Assembly (NCBI GenBank): GCA_014529385.2
Contig: CM043969.1
Coordinates: 27,537,446-27,601,445 of the forward strand
Direction: 5' to 3'
Source of the DNA: Adiantum capillus-veneris
Lineage: Eukaryota; Streptophyta; Polypodiopsida; Polypodiales; Pteridaceae
Length of the DNA: 64,000 nt
The number at the start of each line of letters is the position of its first letter. The stretch's first letter is position 1. Shown here piece by piece: positions 43,389 to 53,921 of this stretch. Both the position numbers and the translations under genes were made by a program. The notes beneath the pieces were generated by a model. The model saw only the letters and a list, made by a program, of their open reading frames with translations, was not told the origin of the DNA and ran no database searches.

Positions 43389-44720
43389 TGTTCCAACCCA
43401 AGGATTAGGGCTGCATATTCTGCCTCATTGTTAGAGTGGGAGTGTAATAAGTGCCCCATGGAGAATACTCTTTCCTGCTGCTCATTGAAAATGACCATGC
43501 CTGTTGCAGACTGATCCATTGTTCTCTTGTATGCTCCGTCAAAGAAGAGAGAGTGAGCTCTCTCTAGCTTAGGGCTCTCTTTATATGGTATTCCTTCCTT
43601 TGCTTCCGTGTTGACCTTCAGCTTCTTCTCGTAGTGGCGATGAGTGAGAATTCCTGCTAGACTAGCCCTGGTGGAGTTTTCTACTTGCATGATGTAGTCA
43701 AACTCTTGTAGTCTAATTAACCACTTTGAGATCCTAGATGAGACATCCATGTGTCGCATTACATAAGGGAAAAATTCTTCCATTGTCAGGATTACAAATG
43801 GTCTAGGCAGGAGATAGGAGCGGAATTTCGTGGTAGCAAACATTAGTGCCAGAACCATGTGTTCTACTTCGGTGAATCCCTTTTCTGATGGGGTCATGAC
43901 TCTACTAGAGAAGTAAATAGGGCACATGAAAGAAGTTTTGGGATCCTTTTGCATTAGCACTGCTCCCAGAGTATCATTTCCCACACTAGGGTTTACATAG
44001 AATGGCTCGTCCCACTTAGGAGGTGAAATAGTGGGAAGCTTAGATAGGACTTGCTTTACCTTAGTGAACTGCTGCTCACTCTTCACTCCATGAGAAAACA
44101 TCCCTTTGGGTGAGTTGTTGTAGGGGAAGGACCACTTGAGATAGCAGGTGAATGAACCTGCTTAAATATCTTACCTTCTGAAGGAAAGAAACCAACTGCT
44201 TGGTGGTGGTGGGAGATGATAAAGGTACCAAAGCCTGAATTTTGCTAGGGTCAGCCTCGATCCCTTTTGCTGAAATTACATGACCAAGGAGAGTGACCTT
44301 GCTCTCACCAATGTGACACTTGTCCACGTTGAGTTGGCCACCCAGGGTTTGTAGCCTGGTTAAGCCATCATAGACTTTTCTTAGATGAAGGGCTCGTGAG
44401 CTATAGATGCAAAAATCATCTATGAAAACCCGTATTGATGTTCCAAAGTAGGGTTGGAAAAAAAATGTCACATAGCCTTGAAATGTGGCTAGGGCGTTGG
44501 TGAGGCCAAATGGCATTACTTTGTAGGCAAAACATCCCCAAGGTGTGATGAAGGTTGTCTTCCTCTGATCCTTCTCCGCAATGCTAATCTGGAAGTATCC
44601 TGAGTAGCCATCGCATACTATGTAGCGTTCGTGACCTGCCACTTCATTGAGTATTTCATCCTGGAATGGGAGGGGAAAATGGTCCCTCTTCGTGGCTGCA
44701 TTGAGCGGTTTATAATCCAC
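43361..44720 (-). pseudogene. G3 RT and RNase H domains
   Basis: Frame 44076-44720 holds RT (DYKPLNAATKRDHFPLPFQD, VMPFGLTNALATFQ, VFIDDFCIYSSR). Frame 43361-44101 holds RNase H1 (GNDTLGAVLMQKDPKTSF) and the start of the archaeal-type RNase H (LFFDGAYKRTMDQSATG, HSNNEAEYAALILGLEQC). A frame break lies at about 44090. Bases 44161-44180 are the intact counterpart of the site where E1 entered G1. Confidence 0.88.
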
Positions 44721-45060
44721 ACAGACTCTCCATTTACCATTTTTTTTTTGGTGTGACTACTACTGGGGAGACCCATTCTGAGTCTTCGACAGGGTAGATG
44801 AAACCTGCTTGTAGCAAACTCCTTACTTATTTAAGAAATGCCTCTTGTTGAATTACTCCAAGTCTTCTGAGCTTTTGTACTACGGGTTTACTGCCTTCCT
44901 TGAGCTTTATGTGGTGCTGCACTACTGTAATTCCCGTGATCTTCTCATAGCCATCAATGAACAAAGTAGTGAATTTGCCTAACATGGAGACATACTCCTT
45001 CCTTTCTTCATTGGTTAACTCATTTGAGAGCATTTTTTGTAGCTTACCTGCATCCTCCAA
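44721..45060 (-). pseudogene. G3 RT N-terminus, frameshifted
   Basis: A run of 10 T at 44742-44751 shifts the frame before KNGKWRVC. Further upstream a TAA (near 44826) replaces the Glu of LLKEV. The frame 44827-45060 encodes the pre-RT segment ending VVQKLRRLGVIQQEA. Confidence 0.8.
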
Positions 45061-45146
45061 TGACTGCTTACCTTATGGTCCCTCTTGGTTTGCTGAGGTT
45101 GCTTCAGATTGTGTTAATCTGTTTGGGTCTTTACGAATGACTCCCA

Positions 45147-45922
45147 TTACTTCGATGCTACTGTCACTCCCATCGGTGGTGGTTGCGTTTTTCCTGAGGT
45201 AGACGAGGAGTCGCTGGTGGACTCGTCTTTTGAAGCCTCCAAGATCATATTGCGCTGCTTTCCAGTCCTCATGTTGTAGAATATGGACTTCCCTTTGGCA
45301 TTCTTCATCTGGATCATCCCGGTGCTCCAGTCTTGTTTTGCTTCCATGGCCATAAGCCAAGGCCTTCCAAGAATGATGGGGTAGCCCTCCCCTTTGTCTG
45401 GCATGACGAAGATGTCTACCTCCACTTCCGTATTGAATGCTTTCACTTTGACCGCATTTACAATGCCTACGCATTTTACTCTTACATTGTTTGCCATCTT
45501 GGCTCGGCAAGGTGCCGGCCTACTTACCTCTAGACCTAGATTGTGCATCATCTTTTCACTCATGATGCATATTTGTGCGCCACCATCTGTGTAGAAATTT
45601 GAAATCCACTACCCTTTGATGTGAGCGTCCATGGTTGGCAAGATGTCATCGAGATCCCTCCCAGAGATAACCCCAACTATCCGTGGTTTTGATTTCCTGG
45701 TACTTACCATTTTCGTCCATTGCCTCCTTATTATGGGTGCAAGGTGGAGTAATTGCGGTCAAGTTATCTTCGGGCCTTGCATTAACACATCCTAAACTAA
45801 GTCATAGGGTTGTGCTTCCTCACCTAGTGAGAAGTCCACGATGTCTATCTTCTGTCGCGGTTTAGTTGCTTGCTTGCTAGACTTGGCTTTCCCTTTCATC
45901 TTCTCTTCTTTTTGAGATGCCT
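45147..45922 (-). pseudogene. G3 aspartic protease and linker
   Basis: The frame 45147-45563 begins just after the catalytic block (TDGGAQICIMSEK, read through 45600) and includes GYPIILGRPWLMAM. Linker coding lies at 45792-45922 (KIDIVDFSLGEEAQPYDLV). The copia insertion at 45928 separates it from the rest of the gag region at 51212. Confidence 0.8.
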
Positions 45923-45927
45923 CCTCG
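45923..45927. repeat. Left target-site duplication of copia element
   Basis: CCTCG, repeated at 51207-51211. One extra T (45928) stands between it and the LTR tip TGTTGAG. Confidence 0.8.
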
Positions 45928-45928
45928 T

Positions 45929-46250
45929 TGTTGAGATGTCGAGCTCTAAACCTTGAGCTGGCATCCACTACGGGTCTTGGCCGCTTACGGCATTTACTCA
46001 CTGGCGCGTTAGGTGACCGACACGGAGGATCTCTGCCAGTGATTCTACAGCTGGACTACACTTATAGTGCCAGCCTAGTACGCTTCTAGCGGGTTCACAC
46101 TTAGTGACCGCATGTACATATGTGCTACTTTTCAGCTTTAGCACTTAGTCATTTTGTACTCTCTTTTCTGAGAAGAAGAAGAAGAAGCTTTCCATCTCTG
46201 TGTGCTTTGTGCTTGTCTTGTGTAGCTCTCTTGCATCCTCATTCTTTACA
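45929..46250 (+). repeat. Copia 5' LTR (322 bp)
   Basis: TGTTGAGATGTCGAGCTC to CATTCTTTACA. It carries a GAAGAAGAAGAAGAAG stretch and ends directly before the PBS. Confidence 0.95.
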
Positions 46251-46262
46251 TGGTATCAGAGC
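46251..46262 (+). promoter_or_regulatory. Copia primer-binding site (tRNA-iMet type)
   Basis: TGGTATCAGAGC immediately after the LTR, the usual plant copia PBS. Confidence 0.93.
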
Positions 46263-46572
46263 TCGGTGCAGGCAAGAGAGGCTAAGAGAGCAAGAGCATC
46301 ACAATCCCTTCGTTCGCAATCCACGACCAGATGCAAGTTTCTGAACAGGTCTCCAAAGTGCAGTACACAGAGATTCATTGTACAAGTACAAGTTTCTGAA
46401 CAGGTCTCCAAAGTGCAGTATACAGAGATTTACTGTACAAATACAGTGGTTGTATGTACGCTTGATTGTGGACACTCGTTGAGTGTAGAAAGCGTTACAG
46501 GAACCACGATAGCAGGTTCAGCAGATTTGCAGGTTTTTGCAGATTGCAGCTATTTTGTCTTAGTGCTTCAAG
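46263..46572 (+). other. Copia 5' leader with a short tandem repeat
   Basis: Untranslated leader. A block with TTTCTGAACAGGTCTCCAAA followed by GTGCAGTA occurs twice (about 46338 and 46391). Confidence 0.75.
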
Positions 46573-49500
46573 ATGTCTGACGGTTTCAGTCAGATTGTTA
46601 CTGAGAAGCTTGAGAAAAATAACTACCCTGCATGGAAGTTCAGAATAACAAATTTCCTAAAAGGAAAAGGTTATTGGGACTATGTAGAAGGAGACAATGA
46701 AAAGGAACCAGAGATTCCCGAGGCAAATGCTACAGCAGAACAAAGGAAAGCTTTGAGGGACTGGCAACAAGGCCAGAGCAAAGTGATGTATTGGCTGTCT
46801 ATGAGCATCACAGATGGAATGATGGGCTATCTACAAGATGCTGAAACCCCCGCCATTGCATGGAGAAACTTAGGCAGAGTGTTCGAGGTGAACACCAAGG
46901 CCAGGAAGCTTCAACTAAAGTCGGAGCTAAATCAGGTTAAGAGGAACAACCTCTCAATCAATGATTATGCCTTGAAGATCAAGAGTATCATTGAGGCTCT
47001 TGGATCTATTAAAGTCTCAGTGGAAGACGATGACATTGTCCGTGCATGCTTGGATGGTCTAGGAGATGAGTATGTACATTTTAGGTCTTCCATGAATACA
47101 AGAGACGACATCCCCGTGTTCCAAGATTTGATTTCTATGCTTATTCTTGAGGAGAAGAACCTTGACACATCTTCTTCTCATGGCAGAAATAATTCTGAAC
47201 AGGCCTTCTATTCTAACTCCAACAGAGGTAGAGGTAGAGGTCGTGGTCGAGGCCCAAGGGGTTGTAGGGGCCAATTTCTGGAAGGTCAATCAAATCAAAA
47301 CAATACAGGTGGCAGGGGAAACCAGTCTCAAGGCAGGGGGAGTCAAAGAGGTCATGGTGCAGGATCAAGCAGGCAGCAACATACTCCAGATAGTAGAGAA
47401 TGTTGAACTTGTGGTGAAAGAGGTCACATGTCACGTGACTGTCCAAAGGGAAAAGCAAGTAGAAAGAGAGAACAGGGCAACTATGCATCTACTAGCAGAG
47501 ATGCAGATGACAGCAAAAACGAGCGCATGTTTGTTATGCAGCATGTAATGAATACAATGACTGCAGAGAATTCCACCCAAGATGATGTTTGGTATGTGGA
47601 TTCAGGTGCCTCTAATCACATGACGTCTCGTGGAGAGTGGTTTAGAGATATGCGCAAACCAGATGTGTCAGGCTATGTGCAGACAGGAGATGACACAGCT
47701 CACCCCATTGCTCATGTAGGGGACATACCTCTAAATACGAAGAGTGGGAAATCAAAGTACTTAGCAGATGTACTTCATGTCCCAAACATTACAAAGAATC
47801 TTGTTTCTGTTGGACAAATGGTTGAGCAGGGTTTGCAGGTTCGCTTCAATTCAAATGGCTGTTATGTAGAAGATTTCCAAAATGGCTGTAAGCTGATCAC
47901 AGAGGGCAAATGTGTGGGCAGAATGTTTACGCTGAATGTAGACATGAATGAGGTAAAAGCTGCATTATTTGCACAGGGCACAGGTGTTGTGGCTGATGTT
48001 GACATTTGGCACAAACGCATTGGCCATGTCAATGAGCAGAGATTGCGCAGCATGCAATCAAAACAGATTGTAAAAGGTTTGCCCAAATTCAAGGTGGATG
48101 GTATGCATAAAGTGTGTGCAGCATGCCAGTTTGGAAAACAGTCAAAGGGCTCATTTCCACATGAGCGCAATGTATGTAAAAGGCCACTTGAGGTGGTGCA
48201 CACAGATGTTTGGGGTCCAACCGATACTGCAAGTATACATGGTTGCAGGTATTATGTCTCTTTCATTGATGACCATACAAGGAAAGTATGGGTCTACTTC
48301 ATGCGTAACAAAAGTGAAGTGTTTGGTCACTTTCAAGACTTCAAAGTCATGATTGAGAAGGAGACAGATATGCAAATCAAGACATTGAGGTCAGATGGAG
48401 GGGGAGAGTACTTCTCCAATGATTTTTCAGATTTTCTGCGAATGCATGGTATACACAGGCAGTTTACATGCAGATATACTCCACAGCAGAATGGGGTCGC
48501 AGAAAGGAAAAACAAGCACATTGCAGAGGTTGCACGTGCATTGATGAATGAGAAGAACATGCCTCATCATTTCTGGGCTGAAGCTATAAATACAGCTGTG
48601 TACATTATGAACAGGACACCTACAGCTGCGGTGCATGATGTAACACCTGAGGAAAAGTTTACAGGTACAAAGCCTGATTTGGCACACTTGAAAGTGTTTG
48701 GCTGCATAGCCTACGTGCATGTACTAGATGAGTTGCGTAGGAAATTGGATCCTAAAGCAGAGAAATGTATTCTTGTGGGATATTCCCTTGAACAAAAGGG
48801 GTACAGGTGCTACAATCCTACTACACGAGAATTACGAGTGAGCAGAGATGTCGTCTTTGATGAGATGAGCAGCTGGTACAGTAATGCACATGGCACTATT
48901 GGGGCTGATGTAAAAGATGATGTGGTTGTACAAAATGTGAGGCCACAGTCACAGGTTTTGAGTGGACCACAAGAGTCCTCTTCTCGTGGCTCTGTTGAGA
49001 AACCATGGAATGGTAGACTACGTACGCAGGTTACTCCACCAACAGGTACAGGGAATGTATCACGAAAAGGAAGGAAAAGGTTGATCTTATGGCTGATGCA
49101 TCATCAGGTTTTTCACATGTAGACATGGATTCAGATGGTTCTGAACAAAGTCTTGATGAGGAATTTGGAATTCCGGCTGTCAGGACACCTGGTGTAAGGA
49201 AAGTACAAGAAGATGCTAGAGGGCAAAGGAGTGACCCAGGACCGCGCAGATCTAATAGAGTCAGAAATCCAGTTCAGAAATTGACTTATGATGGGTATCT
49301 AGCGCATCACCAAGCCTACATGGCTAAGGTGATACAGGATGTGGAGCCCACATGTTTTGAGGATGCAGTTGGAAATGTGCATTGGGATGATGCAATGAAT
49401 GAAGAGATGGCTGCATTGGAAGCAAATGACACATGGGAGTTGGTGCCATTGCCAAGTGGCAAGAAAGCTATTGGCTGTAAATGGGTGTATAAAACCAAGC

Positions 49501-50912
49501 ATAAGGCTGATGGTAACATTGAGCGTCACAAGGCAAGGCTGGTCGCAAAGGGTTATGCACATACGTATGGCATAGACTATGAGGAGACCTTTGCTCCAGT
49601 GGCAAAGATGACGACTGTGAGAGCTGTCATAGCAGTGGCTGCATCTAGAGGATGGATTATGCATCAAATGGATGTAAAGAATGCCTTCTTGAATGGTGAG
49701 TTGCAAGAGGAAGTGTATATGGATCAGCCACCTGGTTATGTCGATCCAGGTTACCCAGATTATGTATGCAGACTTCTCAAAGCTTTGTATGGTTTGAAGC
49801 AGGGCTCTAGAGCATGGTATGACAGGATTGCCAAGTATCTTGTCAGTATTGGTTTTAGGAGAGCTCATGCTGATCATTCACTCTATGTACGTGAGAGTGA
49901 TGTGGGGATTGTGGTCATTACCATATATGTAGATGACCTTATTATTGTTGGTGACAATGCTATGGAGATTGACCATGTGAAGGGTCTTCTCAAACAGGAG
50001 TTTGAAATGAAAGATTTGGGCGAGTTGCGCTACTTTCTTGGCATTGAGGTGATCAGGACTCCAGAGGGTGTATGGCTGTCACAGAGACAATATGCTTTGG
50101 ACATGTTGTCAAAGTATGGTATGGCTGATTGTAAGCCGATTTCCATTCCCTTGGATGTGAATGCAAAGCTGAGTGCAGAGAAGGGTGATGTTGTTGAGGA
50201 TGTCAATATGTACAGGAAGATGGTGGGTAGTCTAATCTACTTGACTATCACAAGGCCAGACTTGAGCTACACAGTAGGCTTGGAGAGTCAGTTCATGCAA
50301 CTTCCGAGGAAGCCACATTTGGATGGAGTACGACGCACACTTAGGTATGTGCAAGGGACTCTTGACTACGCATTGTTCTATGCAGCAGATGCACCATTAG
50401 CATTGTATGGGTATACAGATGCAGATTGGGCAGGTAGCATTGTTGATAGGAGATCTACGAGTGGCTTCATGTTCTCTTTTGGGAGTGCTGCTGTTACTTG
50501 GAGCAGCAAAAAGCAGCCTACGGTTGCTTTATCGAGCACAGAGGCCGAGTACAGAGGTGTAGCAGTTGCGGCGTGCGAGGTAGCTTGGCTACGCACATTA
50601 CTTGAGGACTTGGGAGTGCAGGTGGACCAGCAGATTGTCATTCATTGTGACAACCTCAGCAGCATGCAGTTGGCTAGGAACCCAGTGTTCCATGCTAGGA
50701 CCAAACACATAGAGTTCCATTACCACTACGTTCGAGAGCGAGTGTTGGCGGGCGACATCGACTTGGTCTACGTCAGCACAGAGGAGCAGATAGCGGATAT
50801 CTTTACCAAGGCCCTCGGAGCTGAGAAGCTTCGACGTTTCCGGACTATGCTTGGATTCTGGGACATGCAGAGCTCGAGGGGGAGTGTTGAGATGTCGAGC
50901 TCTACACCTTGA
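46573..50912 (+). pseudogene. Copia gag-pol polyprotein
   Basis: The start is ATG 46573 (MSDGFSQIVTEKLEKNNYPA). Gag has the copia-type fold with YWLSMSITDGMMGYL. The zinc knuckle C*TCGERGHMSRDC contains an in-frame TGA (47404-47406) in its first loop; the frame then continues. Protease: WYVDSGASNHMTS. Integrase: HKRIGHVN, CAACQFGK, TDVWGP, SDGGGEYFSNDF, NGVAERKNKH. A frameshift near 49080 separates integrase from RT: KARLVAKGYAHTYGIDYEET, MDVKNAFLNGELQEEVYMDQ, TIYVDDLIIVG. RNase H: GYTDADWAG, STEAEYRG, HCDNLSS. The frame ends 28 bp inside the 3' LTR. All catalytic motifs are intact, so only two lesions disable it. Confidence 0.93.
50875..50884 (+). promoter_or_regulatory. Copia polypurine tract
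   Basis: CGAGGGGGAG directly before the 3' LTR. It lies inside the pol reading frame. Confidence 0.85.
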
Positions 50913-51206
50913 GCTGGCATCCACTATGGGTCTTGGCCGCTTACGGCATTGACTCACTAGCGCGTTAGGTGACCGACACGGAGGATCTCTGCCAGTGATT
51001 CTACAGCTGGACTACACTTATAGTGCCAGCCTAGTACGCTTCTAGCGAGTTCACACTTAGTGACCGCATGTACATATGTGCTACTTTTCAGCTTTAGCAC
51101 TTAGTCATTTTGTACTCTCTTTTCTGAGAAGAAGAAGAAGAAGCTTTCCATCTCTGTGTGCTTTGTGCTTGTCTTGTGTAGCTCTCTTGCATCCTCATTC
51201 TTTACA
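50885..51206 (+). repeat. Copia 3' LTR (322 bp)
   Basis: Matches the 5' LTR with about five substitutions (for example CTACACC versus CTAAACC, ACTATGGG versus ACTACGGG). Confidence 0.95.
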
Positions 51207-51211
51207 CCTCG
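51207..51211. repeat. Right target-site duplication of copia element
   Basis: CCTCG, identical to 45923-45927. Confidence 0.8.
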
Positions 51212-52310
51212 CACGTTTCACTCCCATAGCATCCACTTCTTCTACCTTCTCTTTTCCTTTGTGCTTCTCTCGAGCTGACTCTTCTACCTTCGCCTTCCCT
51301 TTAGCCTCTAAGCTAATAACACTCACCGCTTGGTTCACCGCAGGTGGTGGGGGTAGTGGCGGAATGAGAGCTTGGGGTGGTGGTTTCTGTTGTATAGGTG
51401 GTCACAGGATTTGGATTGCTGGGATTGGTCCTGGCTGCCTTGGTGGTGGTCTTACTCTTGGTGGAGAGATCTGATTCTGTCTCCCCCCTCTATTGAAATT
51501 CTGCCTTCTTGGGTGTGGGCAGTAGTACATTCCATGGCCGTCTTCCCCGCAGTTGTAACAGTGGTATTCTGGGTTCTGCCTTCTTTGTCCTCTTCCTTGT
51601 TCTGGATATCTGCCAGATGCATGCCCTTACTGCACCAGATGCACAGATAAACTCTCTAGTTGGGTGGTGATGCGACTCAGCAGGTCTTGCTGTTCCTCTG
51701 CTGTCTCCTGTGGTTGGACTCTATGATTGGTTGTTGCGGCCACTGGGGTTGGTCGGGCCGAGCTTGTTTCCTCTAACTAGTTTACTCTTGCTTTCATGCG
51801 TAGCTTCTTGTCTTTAAGGCGGGCTACTTTGACTACCAACTCATATGTTGCAGGAAACCTTCCCTTCACCTTCTCTCTAAGCGGCGACCATAGACCAGCA
51901 ATGAAACGGTCCTTCTTCAGGAAATTAGGCGCTCCTTCGCCTTCCTCCAGTGTGGCAACCCACCTCTCCCATAAGCCCACAAACTTTGACTCATAGGTGG
52001 CGTACTCCAGCAGGCCTGCCTGCTTTAATTCTGTGAATAGCTGCCATAGCTTCTCCGAGGTTGTGCCTCCACCAAACCTCTTTACAAAAGCATTCCTTAA
52101 CACATCCCATGCATTCTTGGTAGCCTGGGGCAATGCATTACACCAGGACTTGGCCTCTACTTTCATCAGTAGAGGAAAAATTCTGAGTCGTGAAGCGTCG
52201 TCATCTTTGCTGGAGACGACACAAGCAATTTCAAAGTCGTCCAAAAAATTAGTGGTGAGATCCTCACCCTTCTTTCCACTGAACGTGGGGAAAGAAACAC
52301 TTGCAATGGT
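51212..52310 (-). pseudogene. G3 gag
   Basis: The capsid frame runs down from the start region at about 52307, where G1 has ATG GCA AGT and G3 has ATT GCA AGT, so the start codon is lost. The chain includes DDFEIACVVSSKDDDASRLR and EGAPNFLKKDRFIAGLW. A TAG near 51778 ends this frame. The knuckle region near 51515-51560 reads CYNCGEDGHGMYYC (CX2CX4HX4C), followed by Pro-rich sequence toward the copia insertion. Confidence 0.82.
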
Positions 52311-52396
52311 GGTGACTCGGGAAATTACAAACCTTTTTTTTTTTTTACATCAACAGTTCTGGCTCATAGCGGTTTTTACAGGGGCAAACAGATAGG

Positions 52397-52618
52397 CTAA
52401 AACAGGATAAAAATAGAGACATTAAAGGAATGATGGTAATATAGTATGGGGAGAATGATAGGGTTTGGGGAATTGAGTATTTCTCCTAGTACTGCCGCAC
52501 CGAATAGGTAAACGATCTTCTGTTGGTAGAAGACTTTCCTATCTACATAGACATTCACATGCATATGCTGCAGGAATCTAAACGGGAATGCCGTCAGCCC
52601 GTTTTCCATCATGCGCAA
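52397..52618 (-). CDS. G3 upstream ORF4 (conserved pre-gag domain)
   Basis: About 70 codons (MMENGLTAFPFRFLQHMHVN, then QQKIVYLFGAAVLGEIL, NPIILPILYY, NVSIFILF-stop). It aligns end to end with G1 12271-12504 and less closely with the two G2 copies. It lies between ORF3 and gag. The stop falls right after FILF in G1 and G3. Confidence 0.6.
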   Translation of the reverse strand: MRMMENGLTAFPFRFLQHMHVNVYVDRKVFYQQKIVYLFGAAVLGEILNSPNPIILPILYYHHSFNVSIFILF

Positions 52619-52634
52619 AGGGTGAAATACTTAC

Positions 52635-53207
52635 TTATACTCTTACCGTGCCAGTGTTGATGAGTCGGCACATCCACAAGAGGTCGTCACCTTTCATGGG
52701 CTCTACCCTTCCTTCGTTGCTTAGCACGTACGGGGTGATGGTGACGCGTCTGACCACTCCCAGTCTCGTGGCTAACAGCAATTGTAGGTAATTTCCGTAA
52801 TCGGCATGTTGCATGAATTCTACTCCATTCAGCTGCAGCTCATCTCCAGCCCACTGGGTCTGTCCCGTGGTAGAGAGCTTCTTGAGGATAAGTTGTATAG
52901 GGAGGGGAGGAAGGTCCTCCACTCGCTTCCCAAAACAGTGAGAGCAGTAGCCGAACCACTCTTCTCTAGGACATGGGAATCTTTTCACCACTTCTTCTTC
53001 TGGATTGTTGAAGTGGATTGGTAGCACTCGCATGCGTCGTGCAAATCGATAGGCGACCTTCTGCCGCTTAGCTTCGGATGACTTCTTCTTTGACAAAGTG
53101 GGTACAACCCGGCTCTCTGAGCTTGAAGGACTTGCTTGGATAGATGCCTCTCCCTTCGGGGTCATGTGTTTCCAAGCTAGCCTATCTTCTCTTTGCCCTT
53201 GGCTCAA
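52635..53207 (-). CDS. G3 upstream ORF3 (190 codons, basic)
   Basis: Open from a TTG at 53207 (the first ATG is inside KHMTPKGE). The N-terminal third is Ser/Lys-rich (SRVVPTLSKKKSSEAKRQKV), then RRMRVLPIHFNNPEEEVVKR, WFGYCSHCFGKRVEDLPPLP, TTGQTQWAGDELQLNGVEFM. It matches the split G1 ORF3. No known domain recognised. It may join ORF2 or ORF4 by frameshifting or splicing; the end of the ORF reads GGCACGGTAAGAGT, similar to a splice donor. Confidence 0.6.
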   Translation of the reverse strand: MSQGQREDRLAWKHMTPKGEASIQASPSSSESRVVPTLSKKKSSEAKRQKVAYRFARRMRVLPIHFNNPEEEVVKRFPCPREEWFGYCSHCFGKRVEDLPPLPIQLILKKLSTTGQTQWAGDELQLNGVEFMQHADYGNYLQLLLATRLGVVRRVTITPYVLSNEGRVEPMKGDDLLWMCRLINTGTVRV

Positions 53208-53371
53208 GAAGCCCCTTTAGGCCACTTTGGGGTTTTATCTTTGACTGCAGTTTCTTTAGGGAAAAGAGGCCTCACCGTCTGTTTTCCTTCCTTGACATGA
53301 ATGACCTTCTTGTGATGAATGTCAATGTAGAAGACTTCAGCCCTTCCGATGCCTTTGTTGCTGGCACTCAT
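53204..53371 (-). CDS. G3 upstream ORF2 (small)
   Basis: 55 codons from ATG 53371: MSASNKGIGRAEVFYIDIHH and a tail TPKWPKGAS-stop. It overlaps the 3' end of ORF1 and the first codon of ORF3, as in G1. Function unknown. Confidence 0.5.
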   Translation of the reverse strand: MSASNKGIGRAEVFYIDIHHKKVIHVKEGKQTVRPLFPKETAVKDKTPKWPKGAS

Positions 53372-53558
53372 TGACCATGTGCCTTGGTTGACAACAGTGA
53401 TGGCACCTCACTAATCTCCCACCTGATGCTTTCGATTTATAGTTAGAACGAGCGACAGGAGATGGAGAATTTACCTCTTGAATGTTGATGACACTGCAGC
53501 CTGGCACTAGCACCTCAATGAAGTCGGTTAGGGCCTCCTTCGTCTCTTCTTCTTCCAT
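53337..53558 (-). CDS. G3 upstream ORF1 with an extra CCHC zinc knuckle
   Basis: 73 codons from ATG 53558: MEEEETKEALTDFIEVLVPG and, near the end, CHHCCQPRHMVNECQQQRHR before the stop. CX2CX4HX4C is a nucleic-acid-binding knuckle separate from the one in gag. It is the first ORF after the PBS. The G1 counterpart keeps the knuckle but not the ATG. Confidence 0.65.
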   Translation of the reverse strand: MEEEETKEALTDFIEVLVPGCSVINIQEVNSPSPVARSNYKSKASGGRLVRCHHCCQPRHMVNECQQQRHRKG

Positions 53559-53652
53559 CCTTCAGTTAGAAAATTCCTTTAGCCACTCATCCATGATTGA
53601 TAGTGGGCGTCACTTTCAGCATTGTAAACTGAAGGGTCTTAGAAAAGCCCTC

Positions 53653-53668
53653 GTTAGTGGGGGCACCA
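53653..53668 (-). promoter_or_regulatory. G3 primer-binding site
   Basis: Minus strand TGGTGCCCCCACTAAC, two bases after the LTR end at 53671. Confidence 0.75.
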
Positions 53669-53670
53669 AA

Positions 53671-53852
53671 TGACGGACGCAAAGCGGACCCCGAAACCCA
53701 ACGGCCTCTAAAACGCTTGGGGCCGAATGGCTCGCCTCGAGACTGCCACGGTAAAGCGAACAGGGGGCACCACCTAGCTTTGAGCGGCTAGGACGCAAAG
53801 CCCACGATGATATGAACACCGCAAGCCTACACACCGAGAGAGAGGAAATGAG

Positions 53853-53921
<69 letters not shown>

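Larger units (their letters stand above)
45929..51206 (+). mobile_element. Ty1/copia retrotransposon nested in G3
   Basis: Two 322-bp LTRs (45929-46250, 50885-51206) with about 5 differences, PBS TGGTATCAGAGC, a gag-pol frame in copia order (protease, integrase, RT, RNase H), a PPT CGAGGGGGAG before the 3' LTR, and the flanking duplication CCTCG. It is in the opposite orientation to G3. The pol frame has one stop and one frameshift. Its entry post-dates G3. Confidence 0.95.

Noticed and set aside
47862-50641. Minus-strand ORFs of 67-192 codons across the copia element
   Set aside because: They are shadows of the well-supported plus-strand gag-pol frame.
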